From Oscillospiraceae bacterium (lineage in GTDB: Bacteria; Bacillota; Clostridia; Oscillospirales; Ruminococcaceae), in NCBI GenBank assembly GCA_017405465.1, contig JAFRAJ010000049.1:62001-126000 (forward strand): DNA of 64,000 nucleotides, read 5' to 3'. Within the stretch, counting starts at the first letter, position 1; each line of letters starts with the position of its first letter. A program made the position numbers and the translations under genes. Shown piece by piece: positions 7,719 through 16,963 of the stretch. Below the pieces are notes generated by a model that saw only the letters and a program-made list of their open reading frames with translations, had not been told where the DNA came from and made no database searches.

Positions 7719-8483
7719 ATGGAAAGACAGATCATCGCAGAACGTCCGGACAAAACTGTCTTTGCACAGAACGGACTGTGCTATAAGATGTTCGAACCCG
7801 GATACAGCAAATCTACCATTCTCAGCGAAGCATTGAATCAGGGCCTGGTAGAAGAGACAGGGCTTAATATCCCCGGTCTTCTTGAGATCACTAAGATAGA
7901 CGGGTGCTGGACCATCGTGACCGAATACATAGATGGAGAGACCATGGAAGTTCTTCTTGAAGAATCTCCGGAAAGGGAGAATGAGCTTCTTAAGCAGTTC
8001 GTTGACATCCAAGCAGAGATGCAGACGAAGCGCTGTCCCCTTCTTACTAAACATCGTGACAAAATGAATCGAAAAATATCTGAGACGGATCTTTCTGCTA
8101 CCCTCAGATACGATCTTCACAACCGGATAGAAGCGACACCGAGGCACAACTTTCTGTGTCACGGCGACTTTAACCCTTCCAACGTCATCATAAACAGCGA
8201 AGGCAAGGCATACATCATCGACTGGACACATGCGACTCAGGGAAACCGTGAAGCCGATGCAGCCAGGACTTTTCTTCTTTTCCTTTTAGAAGGCAAAAGA
8301 CAGCGGGCAAGAAAGTATCTACGGATGTTCTGTGAAGCCACCGGCTGCACCAGACAGAGTATTCTTGAATGGCTTCCAATCCTGGCAGCATCCCAGTCTG
8401 TTAAAGGCATCAAGGATCAGACTGACTTTCTGTATACCCTGATCTTCATGGACAGATCTAAGCTGGAGGCACTAGATGAGTAA
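7719..8483 (+). CDS. Aminoglycoside phosphotransferase-family kinase
   Basis: Small-molecule kinase with the APH/choline-kinase fold. Brenner motif HGDFNPSNVI (near residue 149) holds the catalytic Asp and metal Asn, and IIDWTHATQGN (near 168) the metal-binding Asp. An N-terminal lobe with a VTEYIDGET hinge is visible. At 254 residues it matches the APH-like family widespread in Clostridia. That family is not proven to confer drug resistance, so I would not call it a resistance gene. GCAGGAG ribosome site before the ATG. Its last eight bases overlap the start of the hydrogenase gene, so the two are translationally coupled. Confidence 0.85.
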   Translation: MERQIIAERPDKTVFAQNGLCYKMFEPGYSKSTILSEALNQGLVEETGLNIPGLLEITKIDGCWTIVTEYIDGETMEVLLEESPERENELLKQFVDIQAEMQTKRCPLLTKHRDKMNRKISETDLSATLRYDLHNRIEATPRHNFLCHGDFNPSNVIINSEGKAYIIDWTHATQGNREADAARTFLLFLLEGKRQRARKYLRMFCEATGCTRQSILEWLPILAASQSVKGIKDQTDFLYTLIFMDRSKLEALDE

Positions 8484-9900
8484 TTTCGAAACAAGGATAC
8501 AGTACCTTAAGTATCAGGTCCTGAAGGAAGTAGCAAAAGAAGCCTGGGAGCAGAATCTTGTCGAGAATGTTCTGGATATTCCGAAGAAGATCATTCCCGG
8601 AAAGACTCCTACAATGAGATGCTGCGTCTACAAGGAACGCGCTATCCTTCAGGAAAGAGTAAAGCTTGCAATGGGCGGCGACCGCACCAATCCAAACATC
8701 ATCGAAGTGATCGACATTGCTTGCGATGAGTGCCCTATAGGCGGGTACGAAGTGACAAACACATGCCGCGGGTGTCTCGTTCAGAGGTGCAAGGTAGCCT
8801 GTCCCAAGGACGCTATCTATTTTGACAACAATCACCAGGCACATATAGACAAGTCCAAATGCATCAACTGCGGAGCATGCGCAAGAGCCTGTCAGTACAC
8901 CGCTATCATAAACCGCAAACGTCCGTGCGAAAATGCATGTACTGTAAAAGCCATAGAGGCCAACGAAGACCAGGCTGCAAAGATCAACGACGATAAATGC
9001 ATCAAATGCGGCGCATGCATCTCTCAGTGCCCTTTCGGCGCGATCATGGACAAGTCTTTCATTCTTGATGCGATCGATTACATCATCAAGAGCGAGAATA
9101 ATACAGAATTCAAAGTCTATGCTCTTATAGCTCCGGCTATAGCTGACAGTTTCAGGGAATATAAACTTGGCCAGATCGTAACCGGATTAAAGGAGCTGGG
9201 GTTCTATGACGTCATAGAAGTAGCCAAAGGTGCGGATCTAGTCGCGTACAGCGAAGCAAAGGAACTTGATGAGAAAGGATCCCTTCTTTCATCTTGCTGC
9301 CCTGCTTTCGTAGACTACGTCAGGAAGAACTTCCCGCAGATGGCTGACGACATATCGACCAATCTCTCTCCAATGGCGGCAATTGCTAAGGTACTTAAGG
9401 ATGACGATATAAACTGTAAAGTTGTGTTCATCGGTCCTTGTACTGCTAAAAAAGCCGAGATACTGCAGGAGAGAGTAGGCCAGTATGTAGACGTTGCCCT
9501 CACGTTCGAAGAACTTCAGGCCCTGTTCGACAGCCGCGAGATAGATCTCGCTTCTCTTGATGAGAGCACACTGGATCAGGCGTCCTATTACGGAAGAGTA
9601 TTTGCCCGTTCAGGCGGCCTTACAGAAGCCATTCGACAGGGACTCGGTGAGATAGGTTCATCTCTGGAGCTCAAACCTGAAGTGTGCAGCGGTATAGAGA
9701 TGTGCAGAGCTGCTCTTCTGAAAAGGAACAGAGGTATGCTTCAAAGCAATTTCCTGGAAGGAATGGCCTGTGTAGGCGGGTGTATCGGAGGCGCCGGTAC
9801 CCTGCAGAAATTCGGTATTAAGAAAGAAAATGTAGATAACTACGCAAAATCCAGCACAATTCAAGATATCTCAGAGAGCGTTTCCCGTAAAAACATATGA
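8476..9900 (+). CDS. Monomeric [FeFe]-hydrogenase (group B-like)
   Basis: Proton-reducing or H2-oxidising iron hydrogenase of 474 residues. The N-terminal third carries cysteine clusters: an unusual CDECPIGG...CRGCLVQRCKVACP set, then two ferredoxin-type 4Fe-4S motifs, CINCGACARACQ and CIKCGACISQCP. The H-cluster domain has SSCCPAF (about residue 273), GPCTAKKAE (about 321) and EGMACVGGCIGG (about 430), so all H-cluster cysteines are present. The PCTAKK form and the missing TSCCPxW tryptophan fit group B rather than group A. Maturation genes (hydE, hydF, hydG) are not in the window. GGAGG site before the ATG; 13 bases separate it from the glycosidase gene. Confidence 0.9.
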   Translation: MSNFETRIQYLKYQVLKEVAKEAWEQNLVENVLDIPKKIIPGKTPTMRCCVYKERAILQERVKLAMGGDRTNPNIIEVIDIACDECPIGGYEVTNTCRGCLVQRCKVACPKDAIYFDNNHQAHIDKSKCINCGACARACQYTAIINRKRPCENACTVKAIEANEDQAAKINDDKCIKCGACISQCPFGAIMDKSFILDAIDYIIKSENNTEFKVYALIAPAIADSFREYKLGQIVTGLKELGFYDVIEVAKGADLVAYSEAKELDEKGSLLSSCCPAFVDYVRKNFPQMADDISTNLSPMAAIAKVLKDDDINCKVVFIGPCTAKKAEILQERVGQYVDVALTFEELQALFDSREIDLASLDESTLDQASYYGRVFARSGGLTEAIRQGLGEIGSSLELKPEVCSGIEMCRAALLKRNRGMLQSNFLEGMACVGGCIGGAGTLQKFGIKKENVDNYAKSSTIQDISESVSRKNI

Positions 9901-9913
9901 CAGGAGCTTTACA

Positions 9914-12238
9914 ATGATCTCTCTCAATAATGGATGGGAGTTCACTCCCGAATGCACTGATTCCTTCATCTCCGGTAAAACTGCAGGCGAGCCTGTTCGT
10001 CTTCCTCATACTGTGAGCATCCTTCCTCTTCACTATGCAGACAAAAAACAGTATGAAATGGTAAGCGGTTACCGCAAGACGATCACTGTTCCCGAAGAAG
10101 CCGAGGGCAAAAGGCTGTTTATCTGTTTCGAAGCTGCGGCTCACATAGCCACGGTCTACGTTAACGGTCAGGAAAGAAACACCCATCTCTGCGGATATAC
10201 GGCTTTCGAGACAGAACTGACTTCATGTGCTGTCGCAGGTGAGAAGATCGATGTTGCTGTCCGCCTTGACAGCACTGAGAATCCCGCAGTTCCTCCATTC
10301 GGATTCGTTATCGATTATCTGACATACGGAGGGATATATCGTCCTGTATGGCTTGATATCAGAGAACAGGACTTTATTTCCGACGTGTTCGTGACTACTC
10401 CAGATCTCACAACAGTGAATATCCAGGTAACGACCTGGCCTGAAGACGGTCATGGCAAGACAGTTCAGATCCTTGACTCAAACGGCAACGCCTGCGCGCT
10501 GGCTTCATTTGACGATGACCATATCGTACTGAATGTACCTGATGCCAGGCCTTGGAGTCCGGATGATCCGGTACTGTACACACTGACAGTTTCTCTTGAT
10601 AACGGAAGCAAAAAGACAGTTACATTCGGATTCCGTACTGCAGAATTCCGGGCAGACGGTCTCTATCTTAACGGCAAAAAGACTTTCATGAGAGGTCTTG
10701 ACCGTCATCAGAGCTACCCTTATACGGGATATGCTGTTCCTGACAGCCTCCAGGTAGAAGATGCCCGTATCCTGAAAGAAGAACTTGGATGCAACGCAGT
10801 CAGGACATCCCACTACCCCCAGTCACAGTCATTCATCGACGCCTGTGACAGACTCGGCCTGCTGGTATTCACCGAGATCCCTGGCTGGCAGCATATCGGA
10901 GATGAATTCTGGAAAAGAGTAGCTTGTGCGGATGTCCATGAGATGATCTGCCAGTACAGGAATCATCCTTCGATAGTCTTATGGGGAGTCCGAATCAATG
11001 AGAGCCAGGACGACGATGAGTTCTATGAGGAGACCAACAGGATAGCGCATGAGCTTGACCCCAGCAGACAGACGTCCGGTGTCAGATATATTCAGAAAAG
11101 CTCGCTTCTGGAAGATGTCTATGCATTCAATGATTTCACTCATTCAGGAAACAATGAACCCATAACACAGAAGTCCAAAGTTACTCCTGACATGAATAAA
11201 GGCTTCCTTATCTCGGAAGCCAACGGGCACATGTATCCAACCAAATCCTTTGACAAGACAGAAGTCAGACAGGAGCACGCTCTGCGTCATGCCAGAGTTC
11301 TTAACGCTGCTGCCTCTACCGGAGAACACGCGGGCTGTTTCCAGTGGTGCATGTTCGACTATCCAACCCACAAGGATTTCGGTTCCGGCGACAGGATATG
11401 CTATCACGGAGTAATGGATGCGTTCCGAAATCCAAAGCTGGCTGCCTCAGTTTATGCCATGCAGCAGGATGAACGCCCTGTTCTTGAAGTAGGTTCAACG
11501 ATGGATATCGGAGATTACCCCGGAGGCATGCTCGGGAAGGTATATGCCTTCACGAACGCGGATTCGGTGAAACTCTATAAAAATGGCGCTTTCGTCAAGG
11601 AATTCTGCAGTACCGAGTTCACTTCACTCAATCACGGTCCCCTGCTTATAGACGACACGATCGGTGATCTTCTGCGTTCCCAGGACGGTTACACCGGAAA
11701 ACTTGAAAAACTTCTGCATGACTGTCTGGTTTCTGCTTCTGTAAACGGCATCAACAGCATGCCATTCATTGATAAGATCAAATTGGCATGGATCATGCTC
11801 CGCTATCACAAGACTTATGCCGATGCGGTCGATCTGTACAGCAGGTACGTAGGAAACTGGGGAGGCGATGCGACTGTCTGGAGGATAGATGCTGTCAAAA
11901 ACGGAGTAGTAACTGCTTCCAGGACACTTACTCCTTCTGCCGATCTGAAGCTAGAAGTCAAGACAAGTTCCACTGTTCTGAAAGAAGGAGACACCTATGA
12001 CATGGCCGCTGTCAGGATCAGAATTCTAGACGGAAACGGAGCAACTGCAGTATACGCACAGCTTCCTGTCTCATTCCGCACTGAAGGTGATATCGAACTT
12101 GTCGGACCCTCCATCGCCACTGCTGAGGGAGGAATGACCGGCACTTATGTTCGTACTGTTGGAAATACAGGTGAAGGCCGGCTCTTTATAAATGTTCCGG
12201 GACTTGATCCCGTCGAAGTGAATTTCGAAGTGAACTGA
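9914..12238 (+). CDS. Glycoside hydrolase family 2 (beta-galactosidase/glucuronidase type)
   Basis: 774-residue GH2 enzyme without a signal peptide, so probably cytoplasmic. Layout: sugar-binding jelly-roll domain (about 1-175), Ig-like domain (about 175-250), TIM barrel (about 250-500) with FMRGLDRHQSYPYTG and AVRTSHYPQS signatures, then C-terminal Ig-like domains. The acid/base Glu is in GVRINESQDD (about 362) and the nucleophile is probably the Glu of LISEANG (about 435). Substrate could be a beta-galactoside, glucuronide or related sugar; sequence alone does not decide. Coupled behind the hydrogenase gene with an AGGAG site. Confidence 0.9.
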   Translation: MISLNNGWEFTPECTDSFISGKTAGEPVRLPHTVSILPLHYADKKQYEMVSGYRKTITVPEEAEGKRLFICFEAAAHIATVYVNGQERNTHLCGYTAFETELTSCAVAGEKIDVAVRLDSTENPAVPPFGFVIDYLTYGGIYRPVWLDIREQDFISDVFVTTPDLTTVNIQVTTWPEDGHGKTVQILDSNGNACALASFDDDHIVLNVPDARPWSPDDPVLYTLTVSLDNGSKKTVTFGFRTAEFRADGLYLNGKKTFMRGLDRHQSYPYTGYAVPDSLQVEDARILKEELGCNAVRTSHYPQSQSFIDACDRLGLLVFTEIPGWQHIGDEFWKRVACADVHEMICQYRNHPSIVLWGVRINESQDDDEFYEETNRIAHELDPSRQTSGVRYIQKSSLLEDVYAFNDFTHSGNNEPITQKSKVTPDMNKGFLISEANGHMYPTKSFDKTEVRQEHALRHARVLNAAASTGEHAGCFQWCMFDYPTHKDFGSGDRICYHGVMDAFRNPKLAASVYAMQQDERPVLEVGSTMDIGDYPGGMLGKVYAFTNADSVKLYKNGAFVKEFCSTEFTSLNHGPLLIDDTIGDLLRSQDGYTGKLEKLLHDCLVSASVNGINSMPFIDKIKLAWIMLRYHKTYADAVDLYSRYVGNWGGDATVWRIDAVKNGVVTASRTLTPSADLKLEVKTSSTVLKEGDTYDMAAVRIRILDGNGATAVYAQLPVSFRTEGDIELVGPSIATAEGGMTGTYVRTVGNTGEGRLFINVPGLDPVEVNFEVN

Positions 12239-12252
12239 TATCGTATTCATAT

Positions 12253-12293
12253 AAAAACACACCGTCTCCTTTGAACAGAGGCGGTGCATTTTT
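12253..12293. terminator. bidirectional terminator between GH2 and M20 genes
   Basis: Arms CACCGTCTC (12260-12268) and GAGGCGGTG (12278-12286) pair with one G-T wobble. A five-T run follows on the plus strand and a five-A run precedes, so it can stop transcription of both convergent genes. Confidence 0.85.
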
Positions 12294-12312
12294 ATGAAAA
12301 GCCGTACGAATA

Positions 12313-13704
12313 TCAGATATTAGACAGTTCCATCATATGGATCAGGAACCTTATACCTTGAAGATATGATCTGACCGGAATATGCTCATCAGTTCCATGA
12401 ACTCCGCTCTCGATATCTTCAGGTTCAGCAAGAAACGGTCCGAACCTCAGGCACGTATCGCAAATGATCTCATATCTGCAGGCATCAGTCGCTCCTGTCG
12501 ACATGCAGGGAACGAGAACCATATCCTTATAGAATTCCTTAGCCGTCTCAGAAAGCGTCCTGAATCCGAACCCGTTAGTCCTGGCAACAGCAGAAGGATC
12601 ATTCGACTGCAGGAATCTCAGACTGATATCACTGCTGGAGACTGCCTCTCTGCAGTGCTCCATAACCTGTTCAGCTGAAGTCCTCTGGTTAATCCTGAAA
12701 TTGATGACTGCGCTCATGTCCTGAGGAAGGACATTGCAGGCGCTGCTTCCTCCATTGATCATCGTCGGAGCTATCGTAGTAGTTACGTATGCGAACGTCT
12801 CGGGTTGCTGATACAGTATCTCCGCGATCTTTGCAGCGTTTCCATGTATATCTATGACAAGTTCTCTGAAAGGGTCTGCAGTTATATACGGAGCCAGGAT
12901 CTCCAGAGCCCTTCTGACCGGATCAGGCAGCGATACCGGGAACGGATGATCTGCAATCTCCGTTATGGCTCTCGATATCTTTTCCAGCGAACTTCCTCCA
13001 TATGGGTTGCTTGAATGTCCGCCGATACTCTTGACTGAAAGCTCAAGGTCTGCGTAGCCTTTTTCCATAATATCTACCGCTGCTACGAAAACGCCGGGAG
13101 CTCCGAAAGAAGAAGCGTCACTGATAACTCCGCCGCCTTCGTCGAGAACGAATTCCAGTTCTACCCCCCTGTCACGAAGCGTATCAGCAATTGATTTTGC
13201 TCCGAGATTGAATGTTTCCTCATCATCACCGAATGCAAGGAACGCAGTCCTTCTGAACTTGGCACCGGATGAGAGGACATATTCCGCAGCCTCCAGTATC
13301 CCGAACACCATGTTCTTTATATCAAGAGTCCCCCTTCCCCAGACAGCATCTTCCGCTATCTCTCCGGAAAACGGAGGGTAGCTCCAGTTATCTTCTGTTC
13401 CTTCCACTACGGGAACAACATCCTGATGCGACATATAAAGGCAGGGCTTCAGTCGAAGATCAGAACCCGGAATAGTTATGAGTATTGACCGTCCTATCAT
13501 CTCCAGCGATCCGGCACTCATGATATTGGGATAACTGGCCCTTATCAGTTTGTTCAAGCCTTCGAACTCTGCATCGTTACTGCGTATCCCGCCTGTGTTG
13601 ACCGTGCGGAATCTGACTGCTCTTGAAAGCCGTTCGACTGCACCTTCTGCGTCGAGGTCCGGATACATATCCTCATTTCTGAAATGGTCAAATATTTCAG
13701 CCAT
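12313..13704 (-). CDS. M20-family metallopeptidase/deacylase
   Basis: Zinc amidohydrolase of the M20/ArgE/DapE family, 463 residues. Metal-site motifs: YMSHQDVVPV (His-Asp), WGRGTLDIKN (bridging Asp), the catalytic Glu pair in GDDEETFN, and the final metal His in GVHGTDEHIPV. The dimerisation domain sits in the middle (SIGGHSSNPYGG). It is the last gene of a lysine-riboswitch operon behind an amino-acid ABC transporter, so it may hydrolyse a lysine-containing peptide or an acyl-lysine. I start at the ATG at 13704 (GGAGGA site seven bases upstream); a TTG at 13710 is in frame but poorly placed. Confidence 0.88.
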   Translation of the reverse strand: MAEIFDHFRNEDMYPDLDAEGAVERLSRAVRFRTVNTGGIRSNDAEFEGLNKLIRASYPNIMSAGSLEMIGRSILITIPGSDLRLKPCLYMSHQDVVPVVEGTEDNWSYPPFSGEIAEDAVWGRGTLDIKNMVFGILEAAEYVLSSGAKFRRTAFLAFGDDEETFNLGAKSIADTLRDRGVELEFVLDEGGGVISDASSFGAPGVFVAAVDIMEKGYADLELSVKSIGGHSSNPYGGSSLEKISRAITEIADHPFPVSLPDPVRRALEILAPYITADPFRELVIDIHGNAAKIAEILYQQPETFAYVTTTIAPTMINGGSSACNVLPQDMSAVINFRINQRTSAEQVMEHCREAVSSSDISLRFLQSNDPSAVARTNGFGFRTLSETAKEFYKDMVLVPCMSTGATDACRYEIICDTCLRFGPFLAEPEDIESGVHGTDEHIPVRSYLQGIRFLIHMMELSNI

Positions 13705-13706
13705 AA

Positions 13707-14447
13707 TCAATCCTCCAGATATCTGGCCAGGAATTCTCTTGTTCTTGCATTTTCGGGATTCCCGAAGATCTTTTCCGGGCTTCCCTGCTCGAGTATCACG
13801 CCGTCGTCCATAAAGACCACTCTGTTACTGACTTCTTTTGCAAAAGCCATCTCATGAGTGACGACGACCATCGTCATGCCTTCTTCTGCAAGTTTCTTCA
13901 TTACATCGAGGACTTCGCCGACAATTTCAGGATCCAGCGCCGAAGTCGGTTCATCAAACAACATGATCTCCGGCTCCATACAAAGCGCTCTCGCGATAGC
14001 AACACGCTGTTTCTGTCCTCCTGACAGAGTATTTGGATCTGCATACATAAAATCTTCCAGTCCTACTGCCTTGAGATTTCTAACAGCTGCAGCTTCCGCC
14101 TCTTCTCTTGGGATTTTCTTTACAACCACTGGAGCCATAGTGCAGTTATCAATCACGTTCTTATTGTTGAACAGGTTGAAACTCTGGAACACCATACCGA
14201 TGCTCTGTCTGAGGCTGTCGATGTCCACAGAAGTATCCATAAGATCCTGCCCGTGGAACAGTATCCTTCCCCCGTCTGCCTCTTCCAGCAGGTTGATGCA
14301 TCTCAGAAGCGTGGATTTACCGGATCCGGAAGCTCCGATGATACAGACAACTTCGCCTTTGCTGATCTGAAGATCAATGCCTTTGAGGACCTCAAGATCT
14401 CCGAACGATTTATAGAGTCCTTCTATCGTCAATACTGTTTCTTCCAT
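13707..14447 (-). CDS. Amino-acid ABC transporter ATP-binding protein
   Basis: Polar amino-acid uptake ATPase of the GlnQ/HisP type, 246 residues. Walker [10 protein letters not shown] (about 37), Q-loop VFQSFNLF, signature [15 protein letters not shown], Walker [13 protein letters not shown] and the switch His in VVTHEMAFA are all present. It lies ten bases downstream of the permease gene and upstream of the M20 gene in one operon. The lysine riboswitch ahead of the operon points to lysine or a related basic amino acid as substrate. Confidence 0.95.
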   Translation of the reverse strand: MEETVLTIEGLYKSFGDLEVLKGIDLQISKGEVVCIIGASGSGKSTLLRCINLLEEADGGRILFHGQDLMDTSVDIDSLRQSIGMVFQSFNLFNNKNVIDNCTMAPVVVKKIPREEAEAAAVRNLKAVGLEDFMYADPNTLSGGQKQRVAIARALCMEPEIMLFDEPTSALDPEIVGEVLDVMKKLAEEGMTMVVVTHEMAFAKEVSNRVVFMDDGVILEQGSPEKIFGNPENARTREFLARYLED

Positions 14448-14457
14448 ATCATCCTCC

Positions 14458-15594
14458 TCAGTTCGAGCTGGTTATGCCCTTTACCGGAACGTCCAGTCTT
14501 CTGCCCACATACTGCAGAAGGAGCGAAGAGAGCCAGGTCAGGACCAGGTAGATAAGGGCAGCTACACAATAGATCTCAAGAGATCTGTAGTATATCCCGC
14601 TAACCGATTTTGTTGCATACATAAGATCCATAACACCGATGACAGAAAGAACAGAAGAGTCCTTTATGTTGATGATGAACTCATTGCCGATGGAAGGGAT
14701 ACTGTTTTTTACAGCCTGCGGAAATACTACCCGGCTCATTGCCTGCCAGTGAGTCATTCCAAGGGATCTTGCGGCTTCTGCCTGACCTTTGTCTATCGAA
14801 ATGATCCCACCTCTAAGCACTTCCGTGATATATGCAGTAGAGTTCAGAGAAACAGTGAAAAGTCCTGATATAAAGAAGCTCCAGACATTATTGATCTCTG
14901 TTACAGTCATCCCGCTCTTCTTGAACAGATCGAATCCCAGATAATAGAATATCAGCGTCTGAACCATCATCGGAGTTCCTCTGATGACGAATATGTAAAA
15001 CTTTGTAAGTGAACTGGCCAGCCACTTCAGAGCCTTGACGAAATCATTGTCTCTCTTCCCAGGCTCCAATATTCTGAGGAACACCATGAATATCGAGAGA
15101 ATGAACGCTATAGCAGTTCCGAACAAAGCGATCCTGATCGTAGTCCACATTCCTGTCAGGATCATCTCCCTGCCGTTGAGCGTCATGTAGATCATGGACG
15201 GTCCGAATTCCTGGGGATTAGAATCGAGTCCTGAACAGTATCTGACCAGCCAGATGAATCCTAGTATTCCTCTGTCTGTCACTGTCGCAAAAAGGATCAA
15301 GACTGACAGGCAAAACGCGATCCCCGCTGCCAGTTTGCATGCTCTGGATGCAAAGAATGATCTTTTGTATTTATTCTGTAAGATCAGCTTCCCGATGAGT
15401 GCTGCAGCACAGTATGCCAGAACTGTATAAAGAAGTATCCCGCACACGTTATCTGCAATGCTTCCTGAAGGGATGAAGCTGTACGGAGTGTCTTTACCGT
15501 TAAGAAGGCTCAGCGCTGCAAGCGCAGCTACACCAGCTGCAGGAAGAGCATAACTGCTGTTTCCAGTAATAAGATCTTTTAGAATTCTCTTCAT
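14458..15594 (-). CDS. Amino-acid ABC transporter permease
   Basis: Membrane subunit of the HisM/ArtQ type. The C-terminal 220 residues form the standard permease fold with the EAA loop [22 protein letters not shown] near residue 290 that docks the ATPase. An N-terminal extension of about 150 residues has four or so extra hydrophobic segments, making this longer (378) than the usual 220-240. I start at the ATG at 15594; the longer reading frame to 15684 would overlap the substrate-binding protein gene. The ribosome site is weak, and a strong hairpin lies just upstream. Confidence 0.88.
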   Translation of the reverse strand: MKRILKDLITGNSSYALPAAGVAALAALSLLNGKDTPYSFIPSGSIADNVCGILLYTVLAYCAAALIGKLILQNKYKRSFFASRACKLAAGIAFCLSVLILFATVTDRGILGFIWLVRYCSGLDSNPQEFGPSMIYMTLNGREMILTGMWTTIRIALFGTAIAFILSIFMVFLRILEPGKRDNDFVKALKWLASSLTKFYIFVIRGTPMMVQTLIFYYLGFDLFKKSGMTVTEINNVWSFFISGLFTVSLNSTAYITEVLRGGIISIDKGQAEAARSLGMTHWQAMSRVVFPQAVKNSIPSIGNEFIINIKDSSVLSVIGVMDLMYATKSVSGIYYRSLEIYCVAALIYLVLTWLSSLLLQYVGRRLDVPVKGITSSN

Positions 15595-15606
15595 TTGTTT
15601 ATTACC

Positions 15607-15633
15607 ACGCCGCAGGATTTGTTCCTGCGGCGT
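15607..15633 (-). other. intercistronic hairpin in the lysine ABC operon
   Basis: Perfect inverted repeat with 11-base arms (15607-15617 and 15623-15633) and a five-base loop, between the stop of the binding-protein gene and the permease start. There is no T-run on the transcribed strand, so it is better read as an mRNA-stabilising or partial-stop element that lets the binding protein be made in excess over the membrane subunits. Confidence 0.7.
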
Positions 15634-15650
15634 TCTGTCTTTTTCCTTCG

Positions 15651-16511
15651 TCAGACCGGCTGGTTCTCCACAGCCGTATCCCACATAGCGTCTCTTTCTG
15701 CCTGATCGACTGTTGCCAATGCCTCATTCACGAGACTGAGAAGATAGTCATCAGTCTTTCTAATACCTACACATGCCCCCTTTGCGGGAAGCTCGAAACC
15801 ATTTCCTTCTTCAAAGCTTATAGCTACGAAATTAGGATTTGTTGCTATATATCCCGGCGCATTCTCCATATTGATGACAAGCGCGTCGCAGGTCCCCTGC
15901 TGAAGTCTTGCGACCATATCAGGCACACTGGATACTCCGGGAAGATGATTGACTCCGTTTATCTGATCAATGACAGTGTCAAGTGCCGTATCCTTCTGCC
16001 CGAGCACACTTGCTCCGCTGAAATCCTGAATGCTGACTGCATTTTCAAAAGGCGATCCGGCATTGACCATCATCCCGTACTGTGTCTCATGATACGCAGA
16101 ACTGAAGTTTATAGACTGTCTGCGTTCCGCAGTGTCCATCATTCCAGCAATGATGGCATCGATCTGTCCCTTGTTGAGAGCTTCGATAAGGCCGTCCCAG
16201 TCCATCTTGATCACTACCAGTTCAAGTCCGAGATGATCAGCTATGATCTTCGCCCACTGTACGTCGAACCCCTCTGCATAAGCTCCGGGAACATTGAAAA
16301 TAGGAACATTGGTTTCTGTTGCGGTGGCTTCCTGCCAGTTGTTAGGCGCATATGCGCATTCCATACCTACACGGAACTGTCCGTTGAGGTATGCCAGAGG
16401 ATCTTCATCCTCCTCAGGTGTGCTGCCCTTGTTTGAACTACCGCATGCAGTCATAGTGAATGCGATGATAAGAGCGAGCATTGCTGAAACGAACCTTCTG
16501 AATCTGATCAT
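15651..16511 (-). CDS. Amino-acid ABC transporter substrate-binding lipoprotein
   Basis: Periplasmic-type binding protein (SBP_bac_3 fold), 286 residues. The signal peptide ends in a lipobox FTMTAC with Cys at residue 23, so it is lipid-anchored outside the membrane. The two-lobed fold is recognisable from VGMECAYAPNNW, FDVQWAKIIADHLG, the DAIIAGMMDTAERRQSINFSSAYHET segment and ASVLGQKDTALD. AAGGAG ribosome site. It is the first gene behind the lysine riboswitch and its terminator, which is the best evidence that it binds lysine (or another diamino acid). Confidence 0.93.
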   Translation of the reverse strand: MIRFRRFVSAMLALIIAFTMTACGSSNKGSTPEEDEDPLAYLNGQFRVGMECAYAPNNWQEATATETNVPIFNVPGAYAEGFDVQWAKIIADHLGLELVVIKMDWDGLIEALNKGQIDAIIAGMMDTAERRQSINFSSAYHETQYGMMVNAGSPFENAVSIQDFSGASVLGQKDTALDTVIDQINGVNHLPGVSSVPDMVARLQQGTCDALVINMENAPGYIATNPNFVAISFEEGNGFELPAKGACVGIRKTDDYLLSLVNEALATVDQAERDAMWDTAVENQPV

Positions 16512-16544
16512 TTTCTTTCTCCTTCGATCAATCTTTTTTGCAAT

Positions 16545-16580
16545 AAAAAAGGCCGTAAACGCTCGCGGAGCTTTTACGGC
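16545..16580 (-). terminator. riboswitch expression-platform terminator
   Basis: On the minus strand, stem GCCGTAAA-type arms (fwd 16552-16559 / 16573-16580) with an inner GCTC/GAGC stem, followed by CTTTTTATT. It lies between the lysine aptamer and the binding-protein start, as expected for a transcription-terminating OFF switch. Confidence 0.85.
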
Positions 16581-16614
16581 ACATGATCTTAAGAGACTGT
16601 GTAAGTCAATATTT

Positions 16615-16789
16615 CAGTACCCGGATAGCGCTCCACTCACGTGACAGTCCGGCGGATATTCTCCGACGGCCCAGCGAAGAGAGCGCAGCTGCTTTTTCTT
16701 CACTTCGGCGGTGGCCCCTTTCCTCTGTCCCTAAAGCTGCTTATGTGGAACAGGCTACTGATGGACACCGCGCCTCTATCTCGCCTGTC
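16615..16789 (-). promoter_or_regulatory. Lysine riboswitch (L-box) aptamer
   Basis: Read on the minus strand, the conserved L-box blocks appear in order: GATAGAGGCGCG, AGTA, GAAAGGGG, CCGCCGAAG, GCTGGGCCGTC, GACTGTCA and GGAGCGCTATC. These match the Bacillus subtilis lysC leader closely. The GATAG/CTATC ends form the P1 stem. Transcription would start just before the aptamer, given the promoter at 16790-16818. Known biology: lysine binding favours the terminator, so the downstream ABC transporter and M20 peptidase should be turned off when lysine is plentiful. Confidence 0.93.
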
Positions 16790-16818
16790 ATGTTAAGACA
16801 ATAACCGTGCACTGTCAA
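16790..16818 (-). promoter_or_regulatory. promoter of the lysine-riboswitch operon
   Basis: Minus-strand TTGACA (fwd 16813-16818), 17-base spacer, TAACAT (fwd 16790-16795). The predicted start point falls at the first bases of the riboswitch aptamer. Confidence 0.85.
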
Positions 16819-16904
16819 TACGGATTTATAATATTCGTTGTAGTTGTATATTATTCGCATGCTGCCTTTGTTCTTTTTTGTGACCTTCTCCAAACTTTTA
16901 TGCT

Positions 16905-16935
16905 AAAAAAGCTCAGCCGAATAGCTGAGCTTTTT
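16905..16935 (-). terminator. terminator after Rossmann-MoaF gene
   Basis: Stem GCTCAGC/GCTGAGC (16911-16917 / 16924-16930) flanked by six A and five T, so it works on both strands. It follows the stop of the 16964 gene and insulates the riboswitch operon. Confidence 0.85.
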
Positions 16936-16963
16936 AGACACTAGTTGTCCTTTTGCATAATAG

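Noticed and set aside
7719-8483. Aminoglycoside-resistance gene
   Set aside because: The APH fold is clear, but chromosomal Clostridia members of this family are broad small-molecule kinases; no evidence links it to resistance.
16583-16804. A plus-strand reading frame across the riboswitch region
   Set aside because: The same bases form the lysine riboswitch, its promoter and its terminator on the minus strand.
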